A stretch of 64,000 nucleotides of DNA from Lascolabacillus massiliensis. Lineage in GTDB: Bacteria; Bacteroidota; Bacteroidia; Bacteroidales; Dysgonomonadaceae. The notes under the pieces were generated by a model. It was not told where the DNA came from, searched no databases, and was given only the letters and a program-made list of their open reading frames with translations. A program made the position numbers and the translations under genes. The stretch is from contig NZ_CTEJ01000001.1 in assembly GCF_001282625.1 (NCBI RefSeq), positions 248,001-312,000 on the forward strand, given 5' to 3'. Position 1 is the stretch's first letter, and each line of letters starts with the position of its first letter. Shown piece by piece: positions 1-8,226 of the stretch.

Positions 1-1
1 T

Positions 2-94
2 ATTCATGTGCATAGCGCAGAAGAGGTTAACCAACTATGTGCTAAAATAGCAAAAGTGAACGGTGTTACCACCGTTCACAGATCTAATCTATAA
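2..94 (+). CDS. Probable RelA/SpoT-family (p)ppGpp synthetase/hydrolase, 3' end only
   Basis: An open frame enters from the left edge and stops with TAA at 92-94, giving the last 30 residues of a protein. The peptide ends in VNGVTTVHRSNL, which has the pattern of the final strand of the C-terminal ACT domain of Rel proteins (a helix, then 'gV..V.R'). If right, it is the long bifunctional stringent-response enzyme, and only the regulatory tail is visible. The call rests on 30 residues and could instead be another ACT-domain protein; the sequence to the left would settle it. Confidence 0.5.
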   Translation: MHVHSAEEVNQLCAKIAKVNGVTTVHRSNL

Positions 95-108
95 ATAGAA
101 ATTTAGAA

Positions 109-507
109 TTATTTTTTTCTCCTGCCTCTCCTGCCAAAAAGTATAGATGTCATTTTTTTGGCACCAAAGGCAATAAGAGCAGGTTTTGCAAGATTCCATG
201 CTGCTGAACCTATAACTGGTAAATTGGACAGAACTATCTGTGTTACCGTGTTATGCAACCATGGATTACGTGCTTTTGTTATAAATGGTGTAACTGAAGT
301 GGAAGAAACAGAGGACATATTATCCATAGTTTCCGAAAACTTAGACTTTATGGAAGAGGCAACACCTTTTGTAAGCATCGAACCCCAGTTATCATTCAAA
401 TACTGTAATTGATATGATAAGCGCTGACTTGCAATTTTACGCTCTTCTCTGAAGTGTCTCTTTTCAAGTCGAAGTTCTTCTAATGGGTCTAACCTATACT
501 TACTCAT
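109..507 (-). CDS. Small basic protein of unknown function, third gene of a membrane-protein operon
   Basis: A 132-residue protein, not recognised as a named family. The N-terminal half is charged and helical (DPLEELRLEKRHFREERK). Residues about 90-120 are hydrophobic and could touch or cross the membrane, and the C-terminus is strongly basic (RRGRRKK). It starts 3 bases after the stop of the holin-III-like gene and is last in a YtxH / holin-III-like / unknown order. This resembles the enterobacterial yqjD-yqjE-yqjK arrangement of stress-induced inner-membrane proteins; a shared role in envelope stress is inferred from context only. It converges on the preceding rel-like gene with 14 bases between. 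Confidence 0.7.
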   Translation of the reverse strand: MSKYRLDPLEELRLEKRHFREERKIASQRLSYQLQYLNDNWGSMLTKGVASSIKSKFSETMDNMSSVSSTSVTPFITKARNPWLHNTVTQIVLSNLPVIGSAAWNLAKPALIAFGAKKMTSILFGRRGRRKK

Positions 508-510
508 TTG

Positions 511-882
511 TTACTGATTTTTATCATCTTTATCATCCTGTTTCAATAAGAAACGCACGATACTATTGGTGAAACTCCTCTGAATTGGTTTTCTTACTAA
601 CAATAGTATAAATACAACCAATAAAGTAAATGCAGCCACAATGCCAAATCCCATCCAAAGGCTGCCTAGTAATTCTCCCAGGTATATACCTGCACTTACC
701 AGTACAAATAACAAAGCTATTGTACCGGCACCGGCAAGAATCAAGCCGTATAAAAATGCAGATGAACCTAAGCTAAGCTTTTCAAATGCTTCCAGTTTTC
801 CGAGTTCGAGTGTGCTTTTGATAAATTTTCCAACATCATCTCTCATTTCCTCGAACAGCGTACTTACTTTTTTCTCTTCCAT
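511..882 (-). CDS. Holin superfamily III / YqjE-like inner-membrane protein
   Basis: A 123-residue protein with an amphipathic N-terminus (residues 1-40), two long hydrophobic segments (about 42-68 and 74-98) and a charged tail rich in Asp and Lys. Size, topology and the motif LGKLEAFEKLSLG before the first membrane segment fit the family annotated as phage-holin superfamily III or YqjE-like. Despite the name, no lysis genes or phage context are nearby. It is the middle gene of a three-gene operon behind a YtxH-domain gene, 24 bases downstream of that gene's stop. Role inferred: cell-envelope stress or ribosome/membrane association, as for Yqj proteins. Confidence 0.75.
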   Translation of the reverse strand: MEEKKVSTLFEEMRDDVGKFIKSTLELGKLEAFEKLSLGSSAFLYGLILAGAGTIALLFVLVSAGIYLGELLGSLWMGFGIVAAFTLLVVFILLLVRKPIQRSFTNSIVRFLLKQDDKDDKNQ

Positions 883-906
883 TTCAGTACTTTTTAGAGG
901 ATAATA

Positions 907-1149
907 TTATTGTTTAGCAAGTTCTTTTTTTGCAATATCAGCAATATCGTCAATGTCCTCTTTTAAATCCTGAACTTCACTTTTTCCTTTGTAAACAGCC
1001 GATTTGACATTTGCTCTGATTTTGTCAGCGAACTCATTTGCTTGCTCAAGCCACTCTTCTCTTTTATCTGTTCCCATTATATAACCAACTGCAGCGCCTA
1101 GTGCAATTCCAATACCTAAACCTAATAATAATTTTGCTTCTGATTTCAT
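907..1149 (-). CDS. YtxH-domain small membrane protein
   Basis: An 80-residue protein. Residues 5-27 form a Gly/Ala-rich membrane segment ending in GYIMGTDKREEW, the hallmark of YtxH-domain proteins. The rest (30-80) is a charged amphipathic helix (KIRANVKSAVYKGKSEV and similar) of the apolipophorin/LEA-like type. Such proteins are usually stress or stationary-phase induced and sit in the inner membrane with the helix in the cytoplasm. First gene of the three-gene operon running leftwards. No perfect -7 box was found in the 148 bases between it and miaB. Confidence 0.8.
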   Translation of the reverse strand: MKSEAKLLLGLGIGIALGAAVGYIMGTDKREEWLEQANEFADKIRANVKSAVYKGKSEVQDLKEDIDDIADIAKKELAKQ

Positions 1150-1297
1150 AATTTCTGCGTTTAATAGTTTGTTATTTTTAAATAGATCTCATTGATAGAA
1201 CTTGAATTTTCGGAGTACCTCGCTGTACAACTGTTATTTGGTTCTGTTAAAGTAAAACGCTTTATTAACAAAATTGTTTATATTCTATTTTGCTAAA

Positions 1298-2644
1298 TTA
1301 TATAGAATCTACTGTTTCTCCAAATAAAGTTGCTGATGTAAAGCCTGTTATTTTAACTTTCACAAATTGTCCTATTCTATGATTCTTTTTATCAAATATT
1401 ACAACTTTATTCTGTTCATTGCGGCCGAATAGCTGTTCTCGTGAACGTTTGGAGAAGCCCTCAATAAGAACTTCAAACTCCTTATTCATATCTCTTTCAT
1501 TACTTGCTCTTGAAAGCTCAAGCTGAAGATCTATAATTTCTTGAAGTCGGCGTGTCTTTACATCCTCCGGTACATTATCTTCAAGTTTTTTAGCTGCGTA
1601 GGTGCCTGGACGTTGAGAATATTTAAACATAAAGGCAGAATCAAATCCTACCTCCTTCATAAGTGAAAGTGTCTCTTGATGATCCTCTTCTGTTTCTGAG
1701 TGAAAGCCGCACATGATATCTGTAGATATACCACAGTCGGGTATAATTCTCTTAATCGCAGCTATTCTTTTCATATACCACTCTCTGTTGTATCTTCTGT
1801 TCATCAGTTTCATCATTCTTGAACTTCCAGACTGAACAGGTAAATGTATATAGTTCGCCAGGTTCTTGTATTTTGCAATTGTCTCCAATGTCTCGTCATT
1901 CATATCCCAGGGGTGAGAAGTTGTAAACCTAATGCGCATTTCAGGTGCTGCTTCTGCAACCATAGCCAAAAGATCGTGAAAATCAACTTTGGTATCACCA
2001 TCTTTATAACGATATGAGTTCACATTCTGACCTAACAGTATAACTTCCCTGAATCCTTTCATCTGCATATTCTTTAACTCATTAAGTATGCTTTCAGGTT
2101 CTCTGCTTCGCTCACGTCCTCTGGTAAATGGAACAATGCAATATGTACAGAATTTATCACATCCGCGCATAATTGAGATATAGCCTGATATGTTGCTGCC
2201 ATTGAGTTTAAGCGGCATAACATCTTTATAAGTCTCTGTTTTGGAGAGCTCAACATTCATAGCTTTCTCTCCCTGTTCAGCAGCACCTACAAGATTGGGT
2301 AAATCAAGGTAGGCATCGGGTCCCACAACAACATCCACGTTATGGTTATCTATCAGGTCAGATTTAGCCCTTTCAGCCATACAACCCAATACTCCAATAA
2401 TCAGGCTGTCTTTTCTTTTTCTTCTTAGAGAGTTGAAGTATTCAAGTCTCTGTATCACTTTTTGTTCTGCATTTTCTCTTATAGAGCAGGTATTTACAAA
2501 TATTGCATCTGCTTCACTGTCATTTTCAGTTAAGCTATATCCATCCATCTCCATAATAGAAGCCACCACTTCGGTGTCAGCAACATTCATCTGGCAACCG
2601 TAAGTTTCTATGTAAAGTTTTTTGTCTTGTATTTCGGGGTTCAT
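1298..2644 (-). CDS. miaB: tRNA-2-methylthio-N6-dimethylallyladenosine synthase MiaB
   Basis: A 448-residue radical-SAM methylthiotransferase that converts i6A37 to ms2i6A37 in tRNAs reading UNN codons. The N-terminal UPF0004 domain carries the three auxiliary-cluster cysteines (C17 in YGCQMN, C53 in NTCS, C88 in LGCMAE). The radical-SAM motif CDKFCTYC supplies C162, C166 and C169, followed by the family sequence PFTRGRERSR. A TRAM domain occupies the last 60 or so residues. Length is normal. The gene stands alone, with a 148-base gap to the YtxH operon and a divergent intergenic region upstream that holds a possible short RNA on the other strand. Confidence 0.97.
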   Translation of the reverse strand: MNPEIQDKKLYIETYGCQMNVADTEVVASIMEMDGYSLTENDSEADAIFVNTCSIRENAEQKVIQRLEYFNSLRRKRKDSLIIGVLGCMAERAKSDLIDNHNVDVVVGPDAYLDLPNLVGAAEQGEKAMNVELSKTETYKDVMPLKLNGSNISGYISIMRGCDKFCTYCIVPFTRGRERSREPESILNELKNMQMKGFREVILLGQNVNSYRYKDGDTKVDFHDLLAMVAEAAPEMRIRFTTSHPWDMNDETLETIAKYKNLANYIHLPVQSGSSRMMKLMNRRYNREWYMKRIAAIKRIIPDCGISTDIMCGFHSETEEDHQETLSLMKEVGFDSAFMFKYSQRPGTYAAKKLEDNVPEDVKTRRLQEIIDLQLELSRASNERDMNKEFEVLIEGFSKRSREQLFGRNEQNKVVIFDKKNHRIGQFVKVKITGFTSATLFGETVDSI

Positions 2645-2750
2645 TGTTGTCCTTTTTTTTAATAAGCTGTGATATTAATGCTATTTGCTAATAAATTATT
2701 ATTTAGCCGTATAAGAAAAGTTAAATCTGAAAGATTAATCGCATTTTAAG

Positions 2751-2781
2751 TTGTATTATTATCTTAGTTGTCTTATTTTTG
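2751..2781 (+). promoter_or_regulatory. Bacteroidota-type promoter upstream of a hairpin
   Basis: TTG at 2751-2753, a 20-base spacer and TATTTTTG at 2774-2781 match the Bacteroidota sigma-ABfr pattern (TTTG or TTG, about 19-20 bases, TAnnTTTG). Transcription would start near 2788, only about 50 bases before the terminator hairpin at 2834-2868. Confidence 0.55.
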
Positions 2782-2787
2782 CAGTAA

Positions 2788-2868
2788 GGAAAAAATAAAA
2801 ATTTTTTCATAGTTAAGGTTTTGGTTAAAGTTTCGAGAGTGACTGTGAAGTTACTCTCGGTTTTTTTA
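2788..2868 (+). ncRNA. Candidate short RNA or terminated leader
   Basis: The stretch between a plausible promoter (2751-2781) and a strong terminator (2834-2868) would give a transcript of about 80 nt. It has an A/U-rich first half and a G/C-rich terminal hairpin. The only complete gene upstream, miaB, points the other way, so the terminator is not explained by any plus-strand gene. It could be an independent small RNA or an attenuated leader of the gene at 2934. I do not recognise the family, and the 5' end is inferred from the promoter. Confidence 0.35.
2834..2868 (+). terminator. Rho-independent terminator
   Basis: A ten-pair stem, CGAGAGTGAC with GTTACTCTCG (one G-U pair) around a TGTGAA loop, is followed by GG and seven T. 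It sits upstream of the gene at 2934 on the same strand. Confidence 0.75.
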
Positions 2869-2933
2869 TATCCAAACCTCGTGAATTACACAAAAAAAGA
2901 CTATTTTTGTCTTGTTGCAAAATTAATCAAATT

Positions 2934-3452
2934 ATGGAAATAGGCGACCTTATTTATATAATCCTTCTGTTACTTTTTATGATATTGGGATTTTTTAATG
3001 ATTCCAGGAAGAAAAAGGAACAGCAAAATCAGCAACAGAAACCAAATCCAAAAACAGACTTCCAACCTGAGGATAGAGAAATAACACAATCACCACCACC
3101 TTTCTTAACAGAAGATCAGGTCAAGAGGTTTGAATTGCAAAAAGAGAGAAGAGTGAAACAGAGTGGCAGTAAAAATGTGTTCCAATCCTCTATGGATCTA
3201 GCCACTGATTTTAAGAAAGAGTCTTCTTTAGGAAGTTCAATTTTTAGAAATGAAGCGGATTCGTTATATGAACAGGTTGCGGATATTCCAGGTTTATATG
3301 ATTCCGATTCTGAAATGGAAGTTATACAGGAGTCAACAGGTGAGACTAAATATGGCACTCATCCAATTGTTGAGGATCTAATTGGAGTTAACCGAACAGA
3401 GGAGTTAAAAAAGGGATTTATTTACAGTGAGATACTAAAAAAGAAATATTAA
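2934..3452 (+). CDS. Hypothetical single-span membrane protein
   Basis: A 172-residue protein from ATG at 2934. An in-frame TTG at 2907 would add an unconvincing SCCKINQI-type extension, so the ATG is preferred. Residues 4-23 (LIYIILLLLFMILGFF) form a membrane anchor, followed by a Lys/Gln/Pro-rich low-complexity linker (residues 26-65) and a soluble C-terminal part ending in LKKGFIYSEILKKKY. This layout, with a C-terminal motif ending in 'I+LG.PK'-like or 'SEILKKK'-like residues, is common among uncharacterised Bacteroidota proteins. No function can be assigned. It precedes the CoA-transferase gene by 64 bases and may share its transcript. Confidence 0.7.
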   Translation: MEIGDLIYIILLLLFMILGFFNDSRKKKEQQNQQQKPNPKTDFQPEDREITQSPPPFLTEDQVKRFELQKERRVKQSGSKNVFQSSMDLATDFKKESSLGSSIFRNEADSLYEQVADIPGLYDSDSEMEVIQESTGETKYGTHPIVEDLIGVNRTEELKKGFIYSEILKKKY

Positions 3453-3516
3453 ACAGAGATCCTCAAAAATATTTGTAAATCATAGAAACAATTTAATAGT
3501 AAACAAATATATTCTT

Positions 3517-5004
3517 ATGGCTTTAAAATTTATTAGCGCTGAAGAGGCGGCATCACTAGTTAAACATAATGATAATGTCGGATTCAGCGGTTTTACTCAT
3601 GCAGGTTGCCCAAAAGTTGTACCTGTTGCAATAGCCAAGCTAGCTGAAGAAGAGCACGCAAAAGGCAATTCTTTCAAAATTGGTGTATTTACAGGTGCTT
3701 CAACGGGTGATTCTATCGATGGCTCATTAACACGTGCCAAAGCAATTAAATTTCGCACTCCGTATCAGACTAACAAGGATATGAGGGTAGCACTAAACAA
3801 TGGAGAATTCGATTTTTTCGACCTTCATCTTTCTCAACTGGCTCAGGAAATTCGTTATGGGTTTCTGGGTAAAATAAATGTAGCAGTTGTAGAAGCATGC
3901 GATGTAACAGAAAGTGGCGAAATTGTTCCCACAACCGGAGTTGGTATCACACCAACCATTTGTCGACTGGCAGATATTGTAATCGTTGAGCTTAACAAAA
4001 GTGTACCTACAAAGCTTCGCGGAATTCATGATATGTATGAATTGCAAGATCCTCCAAAACGTCGCGAAATCCCTATTTATGAAGTACAAAATAGGGTAGG
4101 TCTGGAATATGTGAAAGTTGATCCAGCTAAAATTTATGTAGTTGAAACCAATAAGGATGGTGAAGGTGGCGGATTTGCACCGGTTGATGATGTTACAGCA
4201 CGAATCGGTAATAATGTAGCAGAATTTTTTGTATCAGAATTAAAAGCTGGACGAATTCCAGCACATTTCCTGCCAATTCAGTCGGGTGTTGGAAATATTG
4301 CTAACGCTGTTCTGGCTTCAATGGGAAGTAATCCTGCCATACCTCGCTTCGAAGTCTATACTGAGGTGATTCAGGATGCTGTTATTGATATGATGCAGCA
4401 GGGGAATATTTCATTTGCAAGTGGTTGCTCACTAACTGTAAGTAATGAGGTATTACATAAGTTTTATGAAGATCTTTCATTCTTCAAAAATAAACTTGTC
4501 CTCAGACCATCAGAGATTTCAAATAACCCGGGACTGGCACGCAGATTAGGAATAATTGCACTAAATACAGCTATCGAGGTTGATATTTTTGGAAATGTAA
4601 ATTCAACGCATGTTAATGGTACAAAGATGATGAATGGTATTGGAGGATCGGGCGATTTTACCCGTAATTCATATCTTTCAATCTTCCTTACTCCATCAAC
4701 AGCGAAGAACGGAACAATCAGCTGCATAGTTCCAAAGGTCACTCATGAAGATCACAACGAACACTCTGTAAAGATTATTGTATCTGAATACGGAGTTGCC
4801 GACCTAAGAGGAAAAGGACCAAGAAATAGAGCAGAAGAAATAATTGAAAAATGCGCACATCCTGATTATCGTCCACTTCTGCATGATTATCTAAATCGTG
4901 GAGTAAAGGGACATATACCACAGGATCTCTATGCCTGCTTTGCATTTCATAAGGCACTTAAGGAAACAGGAAGTATGATAAATGCTGATTTTTCTAAGTT
5001 ATAG
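3517..5004 (+). CDS. Acetyl-CoA hydrolase/transferase family, probable succinyl-CoA:acetate CoA-transferase
   Basis: A 495-residue class I CoA-transferase of the AarC/Cat1 type. The N-terminal half starts FISAEEAASLV and contains GFSGFTHAG. The second half has the oxyanion/CoA-contact segment PIQSGVGNIANAVL, followed by YTEVIQDAV, whose glutamate (residue 283) aligns with the catalytic Glu that forms the glutamyl-CoA thioester. GIGGSGDFTRN and SEYGVADLRGKGPR are family signatures near the C-terminus. In Bacteroidales such enzymes move CoA between succinyl-CoA and acetate during succinate/acetate fermentation. Substrate choice (succinate, butyrate or propionate) cannot be fixed from sequence. 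A terminator follows at 5029-5076. Confidence 0.9.
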   Translation: MALKFISAEEAASLVKHNDNVGFSGFTHAGCPKVVPVAIAKLAEEEHAKGNSFKIGVFTGASTGDSIDGSLTRAKAIKFRTPYQTNKDMRVALNNGEFDFFDLHLSQLAQEIRYGFLGKINVAVVEACDVTESGEIVPTTGVGITPTICRLADIVIVELNKSVPTKLRGIHDMYELQDPPKRREIPIYEVQNRVGLEYVKVDPAKIYVVETNKDGEGGGFAPVDDVTARIGNNVAEFFVSELKAGRIPAHFLPIQSGVGNIANAVLASMGSNPAIPRFEVYTEVIQDAVIDMMQQGNISFASGCSLTVSNEVLHKFYEDLSFFKNKLVLRPSEISNNPGLARRLGIIALNTAIEVDIFGNVNSTHVNGTKMMNGIGGSGDFTRNSYLSIFLTPSTAKNGTISCIVPKVTHEDHNEHSVKIIVSEYGVADLRGKGPRNRAEEIIEKCAHPDYRPLLHDYLNRGVKGHIPQDLYACFAFHKALKETGSMINADFSKL

Positions 5005-5028
5005 GCTTACTTGATTTAATTCATTAAT

Positions 5029-5076
5029 AAAAAGACTATCGGTGCAAGAAAATACTTAACCGGTAGTCTTTTATTT
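5029..5076 (+). terminator. Rho-independent terminator after the CoA-transferase gene
   Basis: AAAAGACTATCGG pairs with CCGGTAGTCTTTT (one G-U pair and one bulge) across a loop of about 17 nt, and a T-rich run follows. It lies 25 bases after the CoA-transferase stop. Confidence 0.75.
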
Positions 5077-5091
5077 TTACTTACGTGACAC

Positions 5092-5121
5092 AAAAAAAAC
5101 AGTTACCTTTTTAGGTAACTG
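5092..5121 (-). terminator. Rho-independent terminator of the tRNA-Pro gene
   Basis: Read on the minus strand, CAGTTACC and GGTAACTG form an eight-pair stem around TAAAAA, followed directly by eight T. It begins 15 bases beyond the 3' end of the tRNA. Confidence 0.8.
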
Positions 5122-5136
5122 CTTTAATTTTACTTG

Positions 5137-5212
5137 TCGGGATGAGAAGATTCGAACTTCCGACCCCACGCCCCCCAGACGCGTACTCTAAACCGGACTG
5201 AGCTACATCCCG
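5137..5212 (-). tRNA. tRNA-Pro(GGG)
   Basis: On the minus strand a full cloverleaf is present. The acceptor stem CGGGATG pairs perfectly with CATCCCG and the discriminator is A. The D arm begins TAGCTCAGTCCGG. The anticodon stem CGCGT/GCGTG closes the loop CTGGGGG with anticodon GGG. The T arm is GGAAG-TTCGAAT-CTTCT. The C1-G72 first pair is typical of bacterial tRNA-Pro. CCA is not encoded. The gene stands alone, flanked by its own terminator. Confidence 0.95.
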
Positions 5213-5663
5213 AAAAAGTGTGTGCAAAATTACCAATTTGTTTTTAATTTCACAAATCAAGTTATCCACTATAAATTTCCGGTTTTTAGGTGTTGACATG
5301 CTTAATTCTAATCTCAACTCTATCTATAATATTTGAAATGAAATTTGTATTTATATAGATGTATAGATATTCTATATGTCTCTCTTGTAACCCTTGCACA
5401 AAAGGAGTTTATAAGAGCGAAATAAGAAGCAAGTAAGACTAAAGTAAGTGTTAAATCTATTCGTTTTACTAAAAATATAATGTTTAGCTTTAATATTACA
5501 GATGAAATTTGAAATTTTCTGTTTAAATATATTATGAATCAATTTGAAGGTTTGTTGAAAAATAAGTTGTTAATTTGCATTTTATAATTATAAATTAGGA
5601 GAATGCTCGTTCTTTATTATTCTTATCCCTATTCCGGGCAGTCTCATTAAAATATATCTTCAA
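5213..5663. other. Intergenic region between tRNA-Pro and lpxD
   Basis: About 450 bases without a supported gene. It is strongly AT-rich, with TATATAGATGTATAGATAT-like simple sequence near 5350. It must hold the promoter for the tRNA (leftward) and for lpxD (rightward). A weak candidate for lpxD is TTTG at 5543-5546 with TTAATTTG at 5570-5577. No hairpin with a T-run and no convincing small ORF was seen. Confidence 0.5.
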
Positions 5664-6710
5664 ATGGCTTATACAGCAAAACAAATAGCCGATTATCTCA
5701 AAGGAGAAGTAATAGGTAATCAGGATGTTTCCGTTTCAAATTTTTCAAAGATAGAAGAGGGCAAGCCAGGTACAATTTCGTTTCTTGCTAATCCAAAGTA
5801 TACTTCATATATCTATACAACAAAGGCTGATATTGTATTGGTAAATGAAGATTTTGTGTCCGAAAAGCCAATTCAGGCAACTCTTATCAAAGTTAAGAAT
5901 GCATATACAGCCCTGGCTTCTCTAATGGAGTTGGTTAATAAAAGCACACCTCAAAAGAGTGGAACTGAAAGCATGAGTTTTGTTTCAGAAACAGCTGAAA
6001 TTGGCGAGGAAGTTTATATAGGTGCATTTGCATATATAGGAGAAAAGGTAGTAGTAGGAGATAATTGCAAAGTTTATCCTCAGGTTTATATAGGAGATGG
6101 TGTGAAGATAGGAAAAAACTGCATTCTGTATCCAGGAGTAAGAATTTATCACGATTGTGTTATCGGGGATAACTGTATTATTCACTCAGGAGCAGTTATT
6201 GGAGCAGACGGATTTGGATATAGCAAAGAGGAATATGTTTATCATAAAATTCCACAGATGGGTAATGTGCTGATAGAGGATGATGTTGAGATTGGTGCAA
6301 ATACAACAATAGACAGAGCGGTTATGGGTTCTACAGTAATACATCGTGGTGTCAAGCTTGATAACCTGATTCAAATTGCTCATAACTGCGAGATCGGAGA
6401 AAATACTGCAATGGCAGCTCAGGTCGGAATTGCAGGATCAGCAAAAATTGGAGAGAATTCTGTTTTAGGCGGACAGGTTGGTATAGGTGGACATATTACC
6501 ATTGGTAAAAATAGTCAGATAGGTGCTCAGTCAGGTATTATAAGCAACACCAAAGAGGGTTCTGAAATAATGGGATCTCCGGCTTTTCCTGTTAAGAACT
6601 TTTTTAAATCCAGTATCATCATTCCCAAACTTCCGGATATGTACAAGCAGCTCAATGCGCTTGAAAAAGAGGTGGCAGAACTGAAAAACAGGTTACAACA
6701 GATCGACTAA
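5664..6710 (+). CDS. lpxD: UDP-3-O-(3-hydroxyacyl)glucosamine N-acyltransferase LpxD
   Basis: A 348-residue enzyme that N-acylates UDP-3-O-acylglucosamine in lipid A synthesis. The N-terminal uridine-binding domain (about 1-95) includes the family sequence [18 protein letters not shown] left-handed beta-helix of hexapeptide repeats follows (about 105-310), then a C-terminal helix ([18 protein letters not shown]). The catalytic His is H240 in [12 protein letters not shown]. First of the lpxD, lpxC/fabZ, lpxA group typical of Bacteroidota; the next gene begins 115 bases on and has its own -7 box. Confidence 0.97.
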   Translation: MAYTAKQIADYLKGEVIGNQDVSVSNFSKIEEGKPGTISFLANPKYTSYIYTTKADIVLVNEDFVSEKPIQATLIKVKNAYTALASLMELVNKSTPQKSGTESMSFVSETAEIGEEVYIGAFAYIGEKVVVGDNCKVYPQVYIGDGVKIGKNCILYPGVRIYHDCVIGDNCIIHSGAVIGADGFGYSKEEYVYHKIPQMGNVLIEDDVEIGANTTIDRAVMGSTVIHRGVKLDNLIQIAHNCEIGENTAMAAQVGIAGSAKIGENSVLGGQVGIGGHITIGKNSQIGAQSGIISNTKEGSEIMGSPAFPVKNFFKSSIIIPKLPDMYKQLNALEKEVAELKNRLQQID

Positions 6711-6776
6711 ACAATCGTTTTAAGTCTGATTTATAAACATTTCAAATATTGTAGCGGTAATTTGTGCATTTGGTTG

Positions 6777-6784
6777 TATATTTG
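6777..6784 (+). promoter_or_regulatory. -7 box of the lpxC/fabZ promoter
   Basis: TATATTTG is a perfect TAnnTTTG element. A matching upstream TTTG at the usual distance was not found, so this is a partial promoter. It would start transcription near 6790, which argues against translation from the in-frame TTG at 6793. Confidence 0.5.
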
Positions 6785-6825
6785 CACAGATATTGCCGTA
6801 TTGTGAAAAAAATATTTTAAAGATT

Positions 6826-8208
6826 GTGAGACAACAAACATTACAAAACAGCTTCACCCTGAAGGGTATAGGATTACATACAGGTTTAGATATTGTAGTC
6901 ACTTTCAACCCTGCACCGGAAGACCATGGTGTTAAGATAAAGAGAATTGATCTTGAAGATCAACCAATAATAGAGGCATTAGCAGAAAATGTTATAAATA
7001 CCCAGAGAGGTACTGTCATAGGTAAGAACAATGTTACTGTCAGTACTATTGAGCATGGTATGGCTGCATTATATGCCTTAGGAATTGATAATTGCCTCAT
7101 CGAGGTAAATGCATCTGAATTTCCGATCCTTGATGGCAGCTCAATTGAATATGTTAAAGCAATTAAAAAAGCTGGCATAGTTGAACAGGAAAAGGATAAA
7201 GATTACTATATCGTCAGAAAAAAGATTGAAGTGTCTGACCCTGAAACAGGTTCAAAGCTGACACTTTTACCGGATGATTCTTTCTGTATCAACTCATTCA
7301 TTGAGTTCGACTCACAATATATCCCTAATCAGTCGGCAACAATGGATAATGTGACCGACTTTGAAACAGATATTGCACCTTCACGCACATTTGTTTTTGT
7401 AAGGGAAATACAAAAATTACGTGAAGCTGGTCTTATTAAAGGAGGCAACCTTGATAACGCTATTGTAATTTACGAACGAGAGCTCCCTCAAAACGAACTT
7501 GATGTAATTGCAGATGAACTTAATGTGCCTCGTCAGGATGCTAAGGAGCTTGGCTATCTTAATACCAGAGAGTTAGTATTCCCGAATGAACCAGCACGTC
7601 ATAAGCTGCTGGATATCATAGGAGATATGGCATTGATTGGTAAACCTATTATGGGACGTCTGATTGCATATCGCCCTGGACATAAAATAAATAATCAGCT
7701 GGCCAGGCTTATCAGAAAAGATATAAAACTTAATGAGGTTCAGCCTCCTATCTATGATCCCAATGCCGAGCCGGTTATGGATAATATCAAAATCAGGGAG
7801 TTGCTTCCGCACAGATATCCATTCCTGATGGTTGATAAAATCATACAGGTTACAGATAAATTTATTGTAGGTGTTAAGAATATCACAAGTAATGAGCCAT
7901 TTTTTACAGGTCATTTTCCACAGGAACCGGTTATGCCGGGAGTGCTGCAGGTTGAGGCAATGGCTCAAACAGGTGGATTGCTTGTTCTTTCTAAGTTAGA
8001 CGAACCGGAAAGATACTCTACATACTTTCTAAAAATAGACAATGTCAAATTCAGACATAAGGTAGTTCCCGGAGATACTTTAATTTTCCGTGTAGAGCTG
8101 TCAAGTGAGGTAAGAAGAGGAATCGCAACCATGCGAGGTCTTGCTTTCATTGGAGATAAAGTTATATCGGAGGCTGATTTTACAGCTCAGATAGTGAAAA
8201 ATAAGTAA
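6826..8208 (+). CDS. lpxC/fabZ: Fused UDP-3-O-acyl-GlcNAc deacetylase / 3-hydroxyacyl-ACP dehydratase (LpxC-FabZ)
   Basis: A bifunctional 460-residue protein counted from GTG at 6826. That start gives the expected short lead into LKGIGLHTG; an in-frame TTG at 6793 lies too close to the promoter. The LpxC part (1-300) has the zinc ligands H77 (STIEHGMAAL), H259 and D263 (HKLLDIIGDMALIGK), and GHKINNQ. The FabZ part (about 320-460) has LLPHRYPFLMVDKI, with catalytic H363 in FTGHFP and E377 in VLQVEAMAQTGG. The fusion couples the committed lipid A step with fatty-acid elongation and is a known Bacteroidota feature. It is 18 bases from lpxA. Confidence 0.97.
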   Translation: MRQQTLQNSFTLKGIGLHTGLDIVVTFNPAPEDHGVKIKRIDLEDQPIIEALAENVINTQRGTVIGKNNVTVSTIEHGMAALYALGIDNCLIEVNASEFPILDGSSIEYVKAIKKAGIVEQEKDKDYYIVRKKIEVSDPETGSKLTLLPDDSFCINSFIEFDSQYIPNQSATMDNVTDFETDIAPSRTFVFVREIQKLREAGLIKGGNLDNAIVIYERELPQNELDVIADELNVPRQDAKELGYLNTRELVFPNEPARHKLLDIIGDMALIGKPIMGRLIAYRPGHKINNQLARLIRKDIKLNEVQPPIYDPNAEPVMDNIKIRELLPHRYPFLMVDKIIQVTDKFIVGVKNITSNEPFFTGHFPQEPVMPGVLQVEAMAQTGGLLVLSKLDEPERYSTYFLKIDNVKFRHKVVPGDTLIFRVELSSEVRRGIATMRGLAFIGDKVISEADFTAQIVKNK

Positions 8209-8226
8209 TAAAAAATTTCCATATTT

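Noticed and set aside
511-882. Holin-like gene as sign of a prophage
   Set aside because: No lysin, capsid, tail, integrase or repressor genes nearby; the holin-III label here covers YqjE-like housekeeping proteins.
2907-2933. TTG start extending the hypothetical membrane protein by 9 codons
   Set aside because: The ATG at 2934 directly begins the membrane anchor and is a better start codon.
6793-6825. TTG start extending lpxC/fabZ by 11 codons
   Set aside because: It lies about 3 bases from the predicted transcript start and adds residues not seen in LpxC proteins.
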